Origin: Ariolimax columbianus
Lineage: Eukaryota > Mollusca > Gastropoda > Stylommatophora > Arionidae
Assembly: GCA_036924085.1 (NCBI GenBank)
Contig: JAVGWX010000012.1
Location: forward strand, 31,740,979-31,804,978
DNA length: 64,000 nucleotides
Direction: 5' to 3'
Part shown: piece by piece, positions 11,167 to 21,600 of the stretch
How positions within the stretch are numbered: the first letter of the stretch is position 1
Layout of the letters: each line of letters begins with the position of its first letter
Notes under the pieces: model-generated
Databases searched by the model: none
Seen by the model: only the letters and a program-made list of their open reading frames with translations
What the model was told of the DNA's origin: nothing
Made by a program: the position numbers and the translations under genes

Positions 11167-11355
11167 ATCAGTCTCTCCATCTCCACTAATTGTGAAATCC
11201 GTGATTGATCCTCCTGGTCCTGGTGGCCCTGGGGGTCCAGGTGGGCCTAATGGTCCACTAGGTCCCAGGCTCCCAGGAATCCCATCAACGCCATCTCTTC
11301 CTGGAAGTCCCCTCTCACCCGGATTTCCAGGAAAACCTGGTAGACCTGAATCGCC
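11167..11355 (-). CDS. Collagen exon 10 (189 nt, 63 aa)
   Basis: On the minus strand a TTTTTTTTCAG acceptor precedes GGC at 11355, and the exon ends at GAT before GTAGGT at 11166. It is phase 0 on both sides. It encodes about 15 Gly-X-Y triplets beginning [16 protein letters not shown], ending in [12 protein letters not shown] and then a non-collagenous tail [15 protein letters not shown] long proline-rich triplet run followed by an acidic non-helical stretch marks the end of a collagenous subdomain. The donor GTAGGT is shared with exon 4; an alternative GTTTGA donor three bases further on is weaker. No exon further 3' was identified before the rDNA block. Confidence 0.88.
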
Positions 11356-11419
11356 CTGAAAAAAAAGGAAGAAAGATATCTTTGTCTTCACATATGACGC
11401 AATAATAGTAGATAGCCGA

Positions 11420-11800
11420 CAGCAAGCAAAGATAGAAACATTATCAGATTGTGCTGTGATTATAGCTGATAGCAAGCGAAGATAGAGACATCATCAGACG
11501 TGCTGTTATATGTGATCATAGCCGATAGCAAGCAAAAATTATGACATCAAATAGTGCTGTCATATGTGATCATAGCCGACAGCAAGCGAAGATAGAAACA
11601 TCATCAGACGTGCTGTTATATGTGATCATAGCCGACAGCAAGCGAAGATAGAAACATCATCAGACTTGTGCTGTCATATGTGATCATAGCCGATAGCAAG
11701 GAAAAATTGTGACATCAAATAGTGCTGTCATGTGTGATCATAGCCGACAGCAAGCGAAGATAGAGACAGCATCAAATTGTGCTGTCATATCTGATCATAT
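11420..11800. repeat. About 57-bp imperfect minisatellite
   Basis: Six to seven imperfect units share CATAGCCGACAGCAAGCGAA, a GATAGAAACATCATCAGA block and TGCTGTCATATGTGAT. Units vary by short indels. The array lies in the intron just upstream of exon 10 and has no coding content. Confidence 0.85.
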
Positions 11801-11892
11801 ACACATGTAAAGACCTATCTTACCATACCTGGGAAACACTTGAGTAGGTTCGATAGTAGCGTGTTGTACATTTTGTGCTTTCGGCCAGCGAA

Positions 11893-12250
11893 CTTCTTCT
11901 TCTTCTTCTTCTTCTTCTTCGTTCGTTCTCAATCTTTTGCTACCAAGCCCTAAAAACGGATGTTGCCAGGAGAACGGAATGCGTTGTGTCGTAGTTTACA
12001 GCTTGACTGCAATATTTGCACCTTTCGGTCCAGCACATCCGACTTCAGCAGGAATTTTTGGGTACCGGATTAGTCTTTCCTTTTCGGTTCCTTCTACTAA
12101 GCCGGTCTACTCTGTTGCAGCCTGTTTTCTAGGATCACCGTGTGGAGGCGTAGAAGGGTCTTGGCATCTCTGGTTCACTGGTCGTGACCCTAGCAGTCAG
12201 CTATGAGTCGCTGACCGCAGCAGCTCATGCGCTGCTCAGCATCTTGAACC
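11893..12250 (-). repeat. Dispersed family R copy (longest undisturbed copy)
   Basis: Read on the plus strand it starts with a CTT run at 11893-11922, then CGTTCGTTCTCAATC, CTACCAAGCCC, a GGAGAACGGAATGCG block, a CACCTTTCGGTCC block, TCTGTTGCAGCCTG, GGATCACCGTGTGGAGG and GCTGACCGCAGCAGCTCATG. The element would therefore be about 330 bp, with a GAA tail on the minus strand. It does not encode a protein. Confidence 0.8.
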
Positions 12251-12493
12251 TTAACTTTCTCTGAGCCTCAGCAATTGGGTTCCGCTCAGCGATGTGAGCA
12301 TCTTGTGTGATGGTAAAGGCGCTGTCTGGAGAGGTGCTTATGGTTTTACATGATGAGGTTGCTATCCACATTAACTCCGTCTTCTACTGTCTTTTACGGC
12401 GTGAATGACAAGTTGCAATCGACCTATTATTTTGAACCCAGACACCACTAGCATGTAGCAACTACCTCATTCCCACGCACATTCACATATTAG
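12251..12493. other. Intronic spacer
   Basis: No recognisable feature. It contains blocks such as TGAGCCTCAGC also found near 46440, which may be part of another diverged repeat. Confidence 0.4.
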
Positions 12494-12630
12494 GAGCGCG
12501 TGGCCGAATGGTTTCGAGGCCAGCCTGCTGACAAGGAGGGCAGCGGTTCGTTCCCCGATATGGCATATGTTGTTTTTCTGTTGGGGGTGAAATAAACAAA
12601 CATAGCCAGCACACGACGTGGCGACAGCAG
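12494..12630 (+). mobile_element. tRNA-like SINE, family T2 (first copy)
   Basis: The start resembles a Leu/Ser-type tRNA: a box A-like TGGCCGAATGG at about 12503 and a box B-like GGTTCGTTCC at about 12546. A shared tail follows (GGGGGTGAAATAAACA, then CACACGACGTGGCGACA). The same head and tail occur at 29903-30050. These are the pol III promoter elements expected of a SINE. Confidence 0.75.
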
Positions 12631-13206
12631 TTCTCAACCTAAAAAAAAACCCTTAACAGGAAAGAATGAACAGCTCAACAAAACTAGTTAACTATGAAAA
12701 ACAACAGCAAGCCAATTCAATCAATCAAATCAAAACCTTTTCAGCTCCTCTTAGAGCTCAGGTCTTCAATAGATACCCTCCAGGTCTTCAAGCGGTGACC
12801 TGTTCATATAAGCTGTTGTGGCTACAGGATGGGGGTAGCCAGTCACATGCCCAACCCTCGCCTCTTACGAGATGTCTGACAGATTACAGTGTTACTATTC
12901 TTTGTTTCCCTTTTGGGCTACGACAATACCCCCGTGCGTGTCCATTACTCACCAACATTTCAGTCCCATAGCCGGTTCTGCTGTCGAGGATGAAGTGCTG
13001 TAGAGGCTTCAATTTTTGAAGCCACAGCTTCTTGACGAGGTGGGGAAGGCCAGGTCCCTTCATGTGCGTCCTTTCCTAACTATGTCCAGTTCCCATTTAC
13101 AGTTTGGCGACAGGTGCGCGTTGGTAACGGGTGGTGAGACCCATACCTATGCCGCGCAAAGCGAATGCTTTACAACTACGCTTATCAGACAACTGGCAAG
13201 GCGTGA
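12631..13206. other. Intronic spacer, possible old repeat
   Basis: No gene. The 12760-13000 part, with TGACCTGTTCATATAAGCTG and GCCAGTCACATGCCCAACC, looks like a dispersed repeat but only loose matches were found elsewhere in the window. Confidence 0.35.
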
Positions 13207-13435
13207 GCCAGTGAGTAAGTGACACGGCTCACTTCCAGAAGGTGCTGGGTTCGATCCCCATCACAGTAAAGGCCGTTACCCCAAGGAAGCAAACCCTTAT
13301 AAAATGCAGGAGGAAGCAGGCTCTAACATAAAATGCATGCTGATGTCGGATGCACTGGACCGACAGGCGCAAAATAAAAACCACAGTGCAATAGAGAAAT
13401 AAGGCGAACAAAATAAAACAAAAGAGACAACTGGC
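13207..13435 (+). mobile_element. tRNA-like SINE, family S1 (copy without leader)
   Basis: A box A-like segment (GTGAGCCAGTGAGTAAG) and a box B GGTTCGATCCCC at about 13249 are followed by the S1 body. The body has CCGTTACCCC, GAAGCAAACCCTTA, AAATGCAGGAGGAAGCAG and CTGGACCGACAGGCGCAAAA, then GAAATAAGGCGAACAAAAT. The other S1 copies (37938-38259 and 47225-47540) have a 57-nt leader that this copy lacks. Confidence 0.8.
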
Positions 13436-13510
13436 AGAAACATTTAAACGTCTCCCATACCATCCAATGAATAAAAGACTGGAAGGATATGGTCGTCGTA
13501 GACTGCGGAG

Positions 13511-13512
13511 AT

Positions 13513-13552
<40 letters not shown>
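13511..13552. repeat. (GA)n microsatellite
   Basis: An uninterrupted GA run of about 40 bp next to a LINE fragment. The open frames covering it are artefacts. Confidence 0.95.
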
Positions 13553-13558
<6 letters not shown>

Positions 13559-13562
13559 CGTT

Positions 13563-13700
13563 GTTACACGTACCTGACTTGTACGAGATCTGGTGAGCCG
13601 GAATTTCCTGGTCCAATCTAACCACATGCCCAAGCACAGACAGGCGGCGGCGGACTAGAGTGTCCGAGATGGAGGTAAGTCTCGTCTTTGCAGAGACCTA
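13563..13700 (-). mobile_element. LINE family C fragment (3' end), copy C2
   Basis: The minus strand reads VRRRLSVLGHVVRLDQEIPAH, close to LDRRRLSLFAHVVRLDQEVP in the split copy C1 at 33491-34490. This is the C-terminal region that follows RT in an RTE/endonuclease-RT type of LINE. Only about 45 codons remain. Confidence 0.7.
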
Positions 13701-13980
13701 ACTATTACGGACAAGTTTGCCACCGGATACCGAGCATGCGTGGCTAGTTGCACGTGTGAAAGGCATCGAGCCATGAGTCCTGAGTACTAAAACTAACGTG
13801 GCACTCTAACACATAAGACAGAACGGGGTGAAATATATTTAAACAACATGTGTCTACTACTTAACATGAGCCATATGTTATACCTGATTAAAAACTAGGA
13901 TCACAGATTACTTTTCATCCACTTGTCATTGATTGAGAAAGAGCAAATTGTTGAACTATAACAACCCATTAATTACTTAC

Positions 13981-14043
13981 TGAATCTCCTTTGGGTCCAT
14001 CAAGTCCTGGAGGTCCTCTCTCTCCATGCTGACCAGCCACACC
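13981..14043 (-). CDS. Collagen exon 9 (63 nt, 21 aa)
   Basis: The acceptor CTCTATTAG precedes GGT at 14043, and the donor GTAAGT follows TCA at 13981. It has 21 codons in phase 0-0, reading seven perfect Gly-X-Y triplets starting GVAGQHGERGPPG and ending KGDS. The next exon starts with Gly, so the triplet register continues exactly into exon 10 (S then GDSGLP). The upstream intron is 20.8 kb and is where most of the transposable elements sit. Confidence 0.9.
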
Positions 14044-14104
14044 CTAATAGAGGATACAAGAACAGGTATCAATAATGAGCTAGTATGGGTACGGCGGTTA
14101 ACGT

Positions 14105-14590
14105 TAGTGTCTTGTGTAATATGGTGATTTTACTGGAGGGTCAGTTGTAATATGGTGATTTTACGGGAGGGTTAGGTGTAATATGGTGATTTTACGGGAG
14201 GGTTAGGTGTAATATGGTGATTTTACGGGAGGGTCAGTTGTAATATGGTGATTTTACGGGAGGGTCAGTTGTAATATGGTGATTTTACGGAGGGTTAGGT
14301 GTAATATGGTGATTGTACGGGCGGGTTAGGTGTAATATGGTGATTTTACGGTAGGGTTAGGTGTAATATGGTGATTTTGCGGGAGGGTTAGGTGTAATAT
14401 GGTGATTTTACGGTAGGGTTAGGTGTAATATGGTGATTTTACGGTAGGGTTAGGTGTAATATGGTGATTTTACGGGAGGGTCAGGTGTAATATGGTGATT
14501 TTACGGTAGGGTTAGGTGTAATATGGTGATTTTACGGGAGGGTCAGGTGTAATATGGTGATTTTACGGGAGGTTTAGGTATAATGTGGTG
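14105..14590. repeat. 31-bp minisatellite
   Basis: About 15 copies of a 31-bp unit with TGTAATATGGTGATTTTACG and GGAGGGTTAGG. Variants (GTAGGG/GGAGGG, TCAG/TTAG) are interspersed. It lies in the intron between exons 8 and 9. Confidence 0.95.
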
Positions 14591-14599
14591 ATTTTACAG

Positions 14600-15115
14600 G
14601 AATACTATCAGAGAGTCATGTGTGACATACTTACCTAGACCCCCATATTACGGAATGGTCATGTGTGACATACTGACATAGACCCCCATATTACGGGATG
14701 GTCAGGTGTGACATACTGACATAGACCCTTACACGACGGGATGGTCAGGTGTGATATACTGACCTAGACCCCCATATTACGGGATGGTCAGGTGTGACAT
14801 ACTGACATAGACCCCCATATTACGGGATGGTCAGGTGTGACATACTGACATAGACCCTTACACGACGGGATGGTCAGGTGTGATATACTGACCTAGACCC
14901 CCATATTACGGGATGGTCAGGTGTGACACACTGACATAGACCCCTACACGACGGGATGGTCATGTGTGACATACTGACTAAGACCCCCACACTATCAGAG
15001 GGTCATGTGTGACATACTGACCTAGACCCCCATATTACGGGATGGTCATGCATGACACACTGACCAAGACCCCCACACTACCAGAGGGTCATGTGTGACA
15101 TACTGACCAAGACAC
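14600..15115. repeat. 43-bp minisatellite derived from family Q
   Basis: About 12 copies of a 43-bp unit containing GATGGTCAGGTGTGACATAC, TGACATAGACCCCCA and TATTACGG. The same word order (GGTCAGG..., ACATACTGA..., AGACCCC) forms the start of the dispersed family Q copies at 23400, 43340 and 47610. The array is best read as a tandem expansion of the family Q start. Confidence 0.85.
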
Positions 15116-15849
15116 AAGAAAACACGCGATTGAAAGTATAAAAGTATTTCTAAACAACTACAGGATCAGACGAGTAGTGAGTAAGTTAAAAGAAATGAAT
15201 CAAAAATATATTAAGCATTCCGCTATTACAACTTTATGTTTGTTTATTTCGTTCCTGACTCACGTCAAGCGATCCAGGCCATTTTCCGAAAGCACATTTA
15301 TACTACATTTAGTACATTGTACTAGGCATACCAAAAAAAAAAAAAAAAAAAAAAAAAATTCTCAAATATATATTCGTTAAAAAAAATAATACTCCGTTTA
15401 AAAGTAAAAATAAATTAACTGTAAGATACCATATTCAAATAACAATAACATTTATTTGATATTCAAAGCATCCATACATTGAACTAAACCAAACATCAAG
15501 GCCGTGCCACGTGTGGGAATTATACCCATTAAAACATTATGTGCTGAAGTCAGACACAGTGGGTTGTCATGTCAACATTCCGAACAACGCGCGCTGCTCA
15601 GTGAAACAAAACAAATGAGACAATAAAAACAATAATAATAAAACTAAACCAATACATTTCAGAATTACAGTCCACGTTTAAAATTAAAATTAAAAGGGTA
15701 TCATTGTGCTTTGTAACTTAAGTGGTCGCGTATGACATCTCACTGTAACATGGGATCCTACTTCTCTACTTTTTCCAGTAAATATTTGTATTTGTTAACC
15801 GTAATTTCCATCCTGGCACCATTTATTGAAACTAAGTCCGACACTGCAT
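15116..15849. other. AT-rich intronic DNA with poly(A)
   Basis: No gene or clear repeat apart from a 26-base A run at 15333-15358 and AT-rich surroundings. Confidence 0.6.
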
Positions 15850-16325
15850 TTTGGTACATTAACCAGCTTTTAGGAAAGTCTCACTGCGCCATTTGTTGAA
15901 GTATAGGTACATCACAACATTTTGGTACATTAATCAGCTTTTAGGAAGTCTTTCTGCGCCATTTGTTGAAGTATAGGTACATCACAACATTTTGGTACAT
16001 TAATCAGCTTTTAGGAAGTCTTTCTGCGCCATTTGTTGAAGTATAGGTACATCACAACATTTTGGTACATTAACCAGATTTACGAATGCCTCATTCCAGT
16101 AATTTTTTTAAGAATAGGTCCAACACTTCATTTGGCTCAATTTACTAGCTTTTATGAAAGTCCAAATCTAGCAATTTGTTGAGTATAAGTCCACCACTTT
16201 ATTTGGCTCAATTAACCGGCTTTAATGAAAGCCTTACTTAAGTCATTTGTTGAAGTATAAGTCATGTCCACCACTTTATTTGGCTCAATTAACCGGCTTT
16301 AATGAAATCCTCCCTCAAGTCATTT

Positions 16326-18062
16326 AACTTAACTTAACATCTTTATACTGGTTTAGAAGACCCTGCAGAGTCTGTATACAACCAGTTACATTTACATCAC
16401 CTTGCTCTAAAATCTATGCGCATCCAGTTTATTCTTAAATGCATTAACTGTCCCTGCCTCCACTACCTCCCCTGGCAATGCATTCCAAGCAGATACCACT
16501 CTCTGACTAAAAAAATATTTCCTAATATCTAACCTGGACCTCTCTTTAATCAGCTTGTAGCTATGCCCTCGTGTTATTGTAGGTGGCTGTATTTTAAAAA
16601 ACTTGTTATAGTCTAATTTATCGATTCCTCTGATCATCTTATAAACCTGTATTAAGTCACCACGAATTCTTCTCTCTTCGAGACACTGTAGGCCGGCTTT
16701 TCTGAGTCGTTCCTCATAACTGTAATTCTGTAATCCCACTATCATCTTTGTCGCTCTTTTTTGTATTCTTTCTAGCATGTTTATGTCCCCTCTATGATAA
16801 GGACTCCACACCTGTACACAGTACTCCAATCTAGGTCTAACTAAAGCTTTATACAGTTTGACGATCACTTCCTTGCTCCTATGTTTAATATTTCTTTTTA
16901 TCATACCTAACATTGCATTTGCCTTTTTCACTGCTACCTTAACTTGCTCACTCACCTTTCCTGTATGATCTATTATAACCCCTAGGTCCCTTTCCTTATC
17001 TATCTTTCTAATATTGTTTTCTCCCATTCTGTAATTATGTTCCATATTGGATCTACCCATGTGGATGACTGTACATTTATCTACATTAAACTCCATTTGC
17101 CAGCTTACAGACCATTCTCGAATTTTATCTAAATCCGACATCAATATATCCACTTCCGCTTTAGATGAGACACTACTGCATAGTTTTGTGTCATCAGCAA
17201 ATTTTGCAATCATTGATCTCATATCAATGTCCAAATCATTTATATATATCAAGAACAAAATTGGTCCCAAAACCGAGCCCTGTGGCACACCACTTTTCAC
17301 TTCACTCCACTCAGAGTACTCCTTATTTATGCCCACCCTCTGCCTTCTTCCCGTTAACCAATTTTCAATCCATTTGGCAACTTCGCCACCTATTCCATGT
17401 GATTTTAACTTTCGAAATAATCTTTGATGAGGTACTCTATCAAAGGCCTTTGCAAAGTCTAGATAAATAACATCCACTGGCTCCCCTTTATCTATGATTT
17501 TAGTAACCTCCTCCATGAATTCTAATAGATTTGTTAAGCATGATCTCCCTCTAGTAAACCCATGCTGACTATTTCTAATTAGATTAAATTTGTCTAAATG
17601 CATTACAATGTTTTCTTTGATTATTGACTCTAACAATTTACAGACTATGCTCGTTAAACTCACCGGTCTATAATTTGCCGGATCTGATTTTTTGCCTTTT
17701 TTGAATAAGGGGATCACTCCTGCATCTTTCCAATCCCGTGGAACAATCCCTTTTGTAAGTGATTGAGAACATAACATAGCCAATGGTTTTGCTAGTTGGT
17801 TTCTAATTTCATACAGCAATTTTGGGTGAATACCATCTTGACCTGGACATTTATTCACTTTCAACCCCTCCAATTTTTTAAAAACCATTTCCTCTGTAAT
17901 ACAGATTGATCTTAATCCCGCTGTATCCATGTCTCTTTGAAAAATATCTATAGGCTCTGGGATCTCGGAGCAGTCCTCCTTTGTGAAGACTGTGCCAAAG
18001 TACTGATTGAGCAGATTAGCAGCCTCCCTATTCTCACTTATTATTTTCCCTGTACTGTCTAT
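16326..18062 (-). mobile_element. LINE family B (CR1-like), copy B2
   Basis: A 5'-truncated insertion in the 70-bp array. It has the same TTAAG-type 3' end as B1 and the same 3' UTR (TTTATACTGGTTTAGAAGAC on the plus strand). No endonuclease part is present. No clear target-site duplication can be read because the flanks are themselves repetitive. Confidence 0.9.
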
Positions 18063-18083
18063 GTTGAAGTATAGGTTCGACAC
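16407..18083 (-). CDS. Reverse transcriptase of LINE-B2 (truncated, open 558 aa)
   Basis: An uninterrupted 558-codon frame. It starts in the LINE inter-domain region (ISENREAANLLNQYFGTVFT), followed by GIVPRDWKDAGVIPLFKKG, ANYRPVSLTS (136-145), palm motif A YLDFAKAFDRV (207-217), GVPQGSVLGPILF (265-277) and FADDTKL (295-301). It then runs through the thumb and C-terminal region to the stop before the 3' UTR. The first eight or so codons, starting with GTG, belong to the surrounding minisatellite, so there is no genuine initiation codon and no endonuclease. The FADDTKL style and short repeat tail fit the CR1-like group. The absence of stops suggests recent insertion, although the copy cannot move itself. 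Confidence 0.92.
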   Translation of the reverse strand: MSNLYFNIDSTGKIISENREAANLLNQYFGTVFTKEDCSEIPEPIDIFQRDMDTAGLRSICITEEMVFKKLEGLKVNKCPGQDGIHPKLLYEIRNQLAKPLAMLCSQSLTKGIVPRDWKDAGVIPLFKKGKKSDPANYRPVSLTSIVCKLLESIIKENIVMHLDKFNLIRNSQHGFTRGRSCLTNLLEFMEEVTKIIDKGEPVDVIYLDFAKAFDRVPHQRLFRKLKSHGIGGEVAKWIENWLTGRRQRVGINKEYSEWSEVKSGVPQGSVLGPILFLIYINDLDIDMRSMIAKFADDTKLCSSVSSKAEVDILMSDLDKIREWSVSWQMEFNVDKCTVIHMGRSNMEHNYRMGENNIRKIDKERDLGVIIDHTGKVSEQVKVAVKKANAMLGMIKRNIKHRSKEVIVKLYKALVRPRLEYCVQVWSPYHRGDINMLERIQKRATKMIVGLQNYSYEERLRKAGLQCLEERRIRGDLIQVYKMIRGIDKLDYNKFFKIQPPTITRGHSYKLIKERSRLDIRKYFFSQRVVSAWNALPGEVVEAGTVNAFKNKLDAHRF

Positions 18084-18225
18084 TTCATTTGGCTCGCCTA
18101 ACCAGATGTTACAAAAGCCTAAATCTAGTCATTTGTTCAAGTGGAGGTCCGACACTTCATTTGGCTCCCATAACCAGCTGTTACGAAAGCCTAAATCTAG
18201 TCATTTGTTCAAGTGGAGGTCCGGC

Positions 18226-19070
18226 AATAAAAAAAAAAAAAAAAAAGTTTCTTAGATGCTGATGTTACTAGAAAAACAATAACAATGAAACAAGTAGAAA
18301 ATATAATTTAAAAAGTTAAACCTACTACAAAATAATGAACTGAAGGTCAGACCAAATAGCAGGGAACACCAACATTGATGAAATATCCACGAAACAAAGA
18401 GACAGATAGCTGCATACCTGTCATCATCAGTTATCGTTGACGTGTACACATTTTTGCTAAGCTCTATGTTTTGTGCGTGATTTTTCTCACTATTGAAGAT
18501 TAGAATGATTTGAAATTACAATTTAAAAAAAGGTACGTAGATTACTGTTAGGGAAGAAAGGCAGAGAGGAAGGTAAATTGTCTCCTCTTCCTCTTAAACA
18601 GACTGTGGCCTCACACAATGAAGTCTCTAACACTTTATCTTCGACAACAGCGTCTGATATGGAACAACCTTCAACCCCAGATTGTTCTGATATCATACGC
18701 AATGTAGAATGTAGACTTTGTTGAATGATGATTCGCCTTTCAGCTACCAGTAAAGCATAGAACCACAGCTATAGCTGGTCATTGTGTGAGAAACCGTCAA
18801 TCTGAGTAGTTGCCGATGCAATTTCAAAGCTGGTTGTCTATAATGAGGGTGCTAGTCGTACACCATTCTTCAGTTGTATTTTAAGACATGCTTGGTAGGT
18901 TACACTGGTCCAGTTCTCTGAAACCTTGATAGCACGCCGGGGATGTAACCAATAGTGTCTCCTTAAAGGTGAATAAGTCCCGTGACTTCCTATATTTCTC
19001 CTGTGACTTTAAACAAGTCAGTTTTGTGTCTAGAAATTAAGAACAGGACGATCAAAGTTTATAGCTAGCT
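18226..19070. other. Intronic DNA without recognised gene
   Basis: A 17-base A run is at 18229-18246. The rest is unique-looking, AT-rich sequence with no supported feature. Confidence 0.5.
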
Positions 19071-19082
19071 CAGTTTGTAAAC

Positions 19083-19429
19083 TTTTTTTGTTTTTTTTTT
19101 GTTGCTTAGATGTTTGCCTCACCAGTTTCTACTGGCGGAGGCGCGCCATTTTCCACCCCAGACCGTAGTCCATTGGGCGATATCAGGACGCATAAACCAG
19201 TGCTTGGATGCATGTGTGCATCTGTATGTACCTATGCTAGGTTTGTGCGCCCTCAGAAGCTAGCCCAACCAAAGTGCAATGGAAGGGCCTCACCATGAGG
19301 GCGTGTGTGAAAGTTGTGCAAGAGTGTTACTGTAGGACAGTCAAATGAAACAGAGTGAGGTGAGAAGAGAGAAGGGAAAGAGTGGCCCCCAAGGTGAGCC
19401 TCCCCGTGCTTGTATGCTGCACTTCTCAA
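19083..19429 (-). mobile_element. Poly(A) retroposon U, copy 1 (minus)
   Basis: A 347-bp insertion with its A-rich tail at the left (T runs at 19083-19100 on the plus strand). It is flanked by a perfect 12-bp duplication CAGTTTGTAAAC at 19071-19082 and 19430-19441. The body (for example GGCGCGCCTCCGCCAGTAGA on the minus strand) is repeated in inverted orientation 200 bp to the right. No protein and no clear pol III boxes were found. It could be a SINE or a retrocopy of a cellular RNA. Confidence 0.88.
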
Positions 19430-19595
19430 CAGTTTGTAAACCTCAAGAAATCTGAAGGTATAATACTCGTAGTATGTGTATGTAAGTAGCATGTAAGTAG
19501 CATGTAAGTAGCATGTTCTTTACAGAACGTCACTTCTTACAACCACCAATATATTTGGCTGTTTAAGTTTCTGTGTAGTACGATAGGTGGCCATT

Positions 19596-19914
19596 CCACT
19601 GGAGGCTCACCCTGGGGGGCCACTCTTCCCCTTCTCTCTCCTCTTACCTCACTCTGTTTCATTTGACTCTGTCCTACAGTCACACTCCTGCACAACTTTC
19701 ACACACGCCCTCATGGTGAGGCCCTTCCATTGCACCTTGGTTGGGCTAGCTTCTGAGGGCGCACAAACCTAGCATAGGTACATACAGACGCACACATTCA
19801 TCCAAGCACTGGGTTATGCGTCCTGATATCGCCCAATGGACTACGGTCTGGGGTGGAAAATGGCGCGCCTCCGCCAGTAGAAACTAGTAAGGCAAACATC
19901 TAAGCAAAACAAAA
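19596..19914 (+). mobile_element. Poly(A) retroposon U, copy 2 (plus)
   Basis: A 319-bp insertion with an A-rich end (AAGCAAAACAAAA). It is flanked by a 13-bp duplication ATAGGTGGCCATT at 19583-19595 and 19915-19927. It matches copy 1 over about 305 bp in opposite orientation with few differences and is shorter at its 5' end. The two copies make an inverted repeat with arms 19101-19403 and 19601-19909 and a 197-bp spacer. Confidence 0.9.
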
Positions 19915-19927
19915 ATAGGTGGCCATT

Positions 19928-21334
19928 ACTTTTTTTACCCGTTTGGGGTGATCCCTCTGAGGAAAGTTGAAATTCTGAAACGAACGTTTCCACCAGAGGC
20001 CGCTCTGTCTCCTCAGATGTTTTATAGAATTACGTGTAACTGATAATAATTTTCAGACATTCATGTAGTTAGCTTTTTGAAATTTTTTTTAATATACGGG
20101 TTTCATTTGTCGTGTACAGGTTTCCATCTATGAAAATGACAAGTATGCAGCTTGACAGAAATAAAGTAATTTTTCTACTCACTTCTTGTCCTGGTGCAGA
20201 GTTTAGAGACATATTTATATAACAATAACTCGAAACATGTATATTTTGGTTGGACGTTCTTCAGCAGTTAATTACAAGACTTAGTCTAACTAAAGGCAAA
20301 TGTCGTTCAAAAGCACACTGCTGTCGAGGATGGAATGTTAAAGATGTGTATGTGCTAGACTCAAGCTTTCTATGATATAGGGTGACCAGTTCCCTCCTTC
20401 GCTGGCTTCCTTCCATAACAATAAGGCAGGTATCCATTGACAGCTCGATCGAACATAGGCCTATTCTATGAAAATCTTCATAATGCTACAATTCATGCGT
20501 TTTTGACATAATAATCATATATATCATCAATATCATCGCCATTATCATTATCTTTATTATCATTATAATCACTAATCTTCATCATCATCATCAATAATCA
20601 TCATAATCATCAATAATCATCATCATCATCATTTACCTGTCCCTGCAGATGACAGAGTTTAGGTCCTAACCTATCCTTCTTTTTTTACAGTTCGTCCCCA
20701 AGTGTTCATTTACCTTTCCACTCTTTCGATCTGTGCTTTAATTCAGCGCATGTCTGGTTATTTGTTAGGTTTCTTTCTGAGAACGTGTCATATCAAACTA
20801 CTTTCTCTCCCAAATCCTTGTCAGTATTGAACGTTGGCGTGTTTACAAATAACACCAGGATGTGTTATTACTTCTGGCCAGCTAATGTGAAGTTTGCAGC
20901 GAAGACATACTTTGGTGATAGTTCACAGTCTCGATGTAATACTCTTAGTGATATGCCATGTTTCTGATGCATGTGAGGTCTCTTTAGCCGAGACACAGCC
21001 TACTGTAGATACAGGCATTCTGACTCACGGAGAAATCCCTTTGAAACGTCACATTCTACGGCTGACTAAATGATGGATCTTGCATGTGTTAACTATCAGT
21101 GCAAACTAAAATAGCGTGTTCGGTAAATAAAGATGGATTTGCAGTTAGTTTCAGGGCAGGATTCTGTGAAAGTATCCCTCTCAACAGTGATTTGTTGTGT
21201 TTTGTACGGTGAATTTGTTTCATTTCTCTGTGTGGAGAATGGATTGACTATAAACTTTGGCACAATATGAGTTTCGTTATTTAGTTGGGGGTGGAATGTG
21301 ACGTTCCAATGGTTTTTTTTTCGTTGAGCCAGAC
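19928..21334. other. Intronic DNA; possible P-family copy near 20640-20780
   Basis: There is a run of ATC/ATT-type simple sequence at 20510-20635. The 20640-20780 part shares ACCTGTC, TTCAGCGCATGTCTGGTTAT and neighbouring blocks with 56990-57020 and 44160-44185. This supports an old dispersed repeat. No gene is recognised. Confidence 0.4.
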
Positions 21335-21600
21335 GCCCTATCTAATAGGCCATGGCCGAGAGGTAAGACACATGCCTAAAAATAAGTGAAAATGCGAAAT
21401 TGTGTTGGAATCCCACGAGTTTTCAAGCGTTCTCTGGTCTCCATGGAGGTGAGTTTGGGTGGCTACTCCGATTGGAGACGGCGATAAACACAGAAGTCCC
21501 ATGTACATGCTGTGCACGTAAAAGGAATTATTGCAGTTGCAAATCTAAAAGAGTACGCTGTCTGGACATACTTTCCAATGGGAATTCTATTTCTAATCTA
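21335..21600 (+). mobile_element. SINE-like element, family T4 (single copy)
   Basis: A tRNA-like start (GGCCATGGCCGAGAGGTAAG, then TGTTGGAATCCCACGAG) is followed by GACGGCGATAAACACAG, AGTCCCATGTACATG and GCACGTAAAAGGAAT. This central block resembles a SINE core I associate with gastropod genomes, from memory. Open frames across it are not genes. Confidence 0.5.

Larger units (their letters stand above)
15850..18225. repeat. 70-bp minisatellite, split by a LINE
   Basis: A 70-bp unit containing CATTTGTTGAAGTATAGGT, CATTTTGGTACATTAA and CAGCTTTTAGGAAGTC repeats from 15850 to 16325. It resumes at 18063-18225, with LINE B2 inserted between. Adjacent middle units are almost identical, while the outer units are diverged. 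The plain array sequence at the insertion site is TCATTT/GTTGAAG. Confidence 0.9.

Noticed and set aside
14105..15115. CRISPR-like array
   Set aside because: Units are directly adjacent with no unique spacers, and the context is an animal intron.
19101..19909. Foldback or terminal-inverted-repeat DNA transposon
   Set aside because: Each arm has its own target duplication and A-rich tail, which fits two separate retroposon insertions better.
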